Source of the DNA: Cytophagaceae bacterium
GTDB taxonomy: Bacteria > Bacteroidota > Bacteroidia > Cytophagales > Spirosomataceae
Reading direction: 5' to 3'
Assembly: GCA_947459055.1 (NCBI GenBank)
Contig: CANHCG010000011.1
Span: 1-14,079, forward strand
DNA: 14,079 nt
Position numbers and translations under genes: made by a program. Within the stretch, counting starts at the first letter, position 1, and the number at the start of each line of letters is the position of its first letter. Under the pieces are notes generated by a model, which saw nothing but the letters and a program-made list of their open reading frames with translations, was not told the DNA's origin and did no database searches. Of this stretch, positions 14,035 through 14,079 are shown piece by piece.

Positions 14035-14079
14035 TCGTTAAGGTACAATAAACTTAAATTTAGCAGGTAGTACTTTAAA

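Overview
The window looks like a chromosomal segment from a member of the Bacteroidota. Three things point there: exported sensors made of two-component-regulator (reg_prop) propellers plus a Y_Y_Y domain, -7 promoter elements close to TAnnTTTG, and translation starts without strong Shine-Dalgarno sites. The order Cytophagales is plausible, but I cannot name a genus. Every gene except the first lies on the minus strand.

Region 1 (1-637): one plus-strand gene for a small exported SnoaL/NTF2-fold protein. Two abutting perfect palindromes lie just upstream of it.

Region 2 (638-2377): a compact arsenic-response group read right to left. It holds an ArsR-type repressor, an ArsI/CadI-type vicinal-oxygen-chelate enzyme and a thiol-relay, ArsC-like reductase/phosphatase. 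An operator-like dyad lies between two possible TTG starts of arsR, and the inner start (2282) is chosen. A 33-bp palindromic element occurs twice as exact reverse complements (1351-1383 and 2345-2377), bracketing arsR-arsI. A 15-bp tandem repeat grows out of the left copy. No ArsB/Acr3 efflux gene is present.

Region 3 (2402-12593): the centrepiece, a tightly packed six-gene signalling operon read right to left. The order is propeller/SpoIIE phosphatase B, RsbW-like anti-sigma-type kinase, STAS antagonist, propeller/SpoIIE phosphatase A, a GAF-PAS-class III adenylyl cyclase fused to an HD hydrolase, and a YitT-family membrane protein. Three junctions are 4-bp ATGA overlaps and two are gaps of 3 and 9 bp. 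A candidate promoter lies at 12560-12593, and an intrinsic terminator overlaps the yitT stop codon. The likely logic is that two envelope sensors control two cytoplasmic PP2C phosphatases, which dephosphorylate one STAS protein and so set which partner the kinase binds. Cyclic-AMP turnover and a transporter-like protein are produced from the same transcript. No sigma factor is present, so the output of the partner switch is unknown.

Region 4 (12595-14034): an exported M20D (AbgB-like) amidohydrolase, apparently a separate transcription unit upstream of the signalling operon.

I see no rRNA, tRNA, CRISPR array, transposase or integrase.
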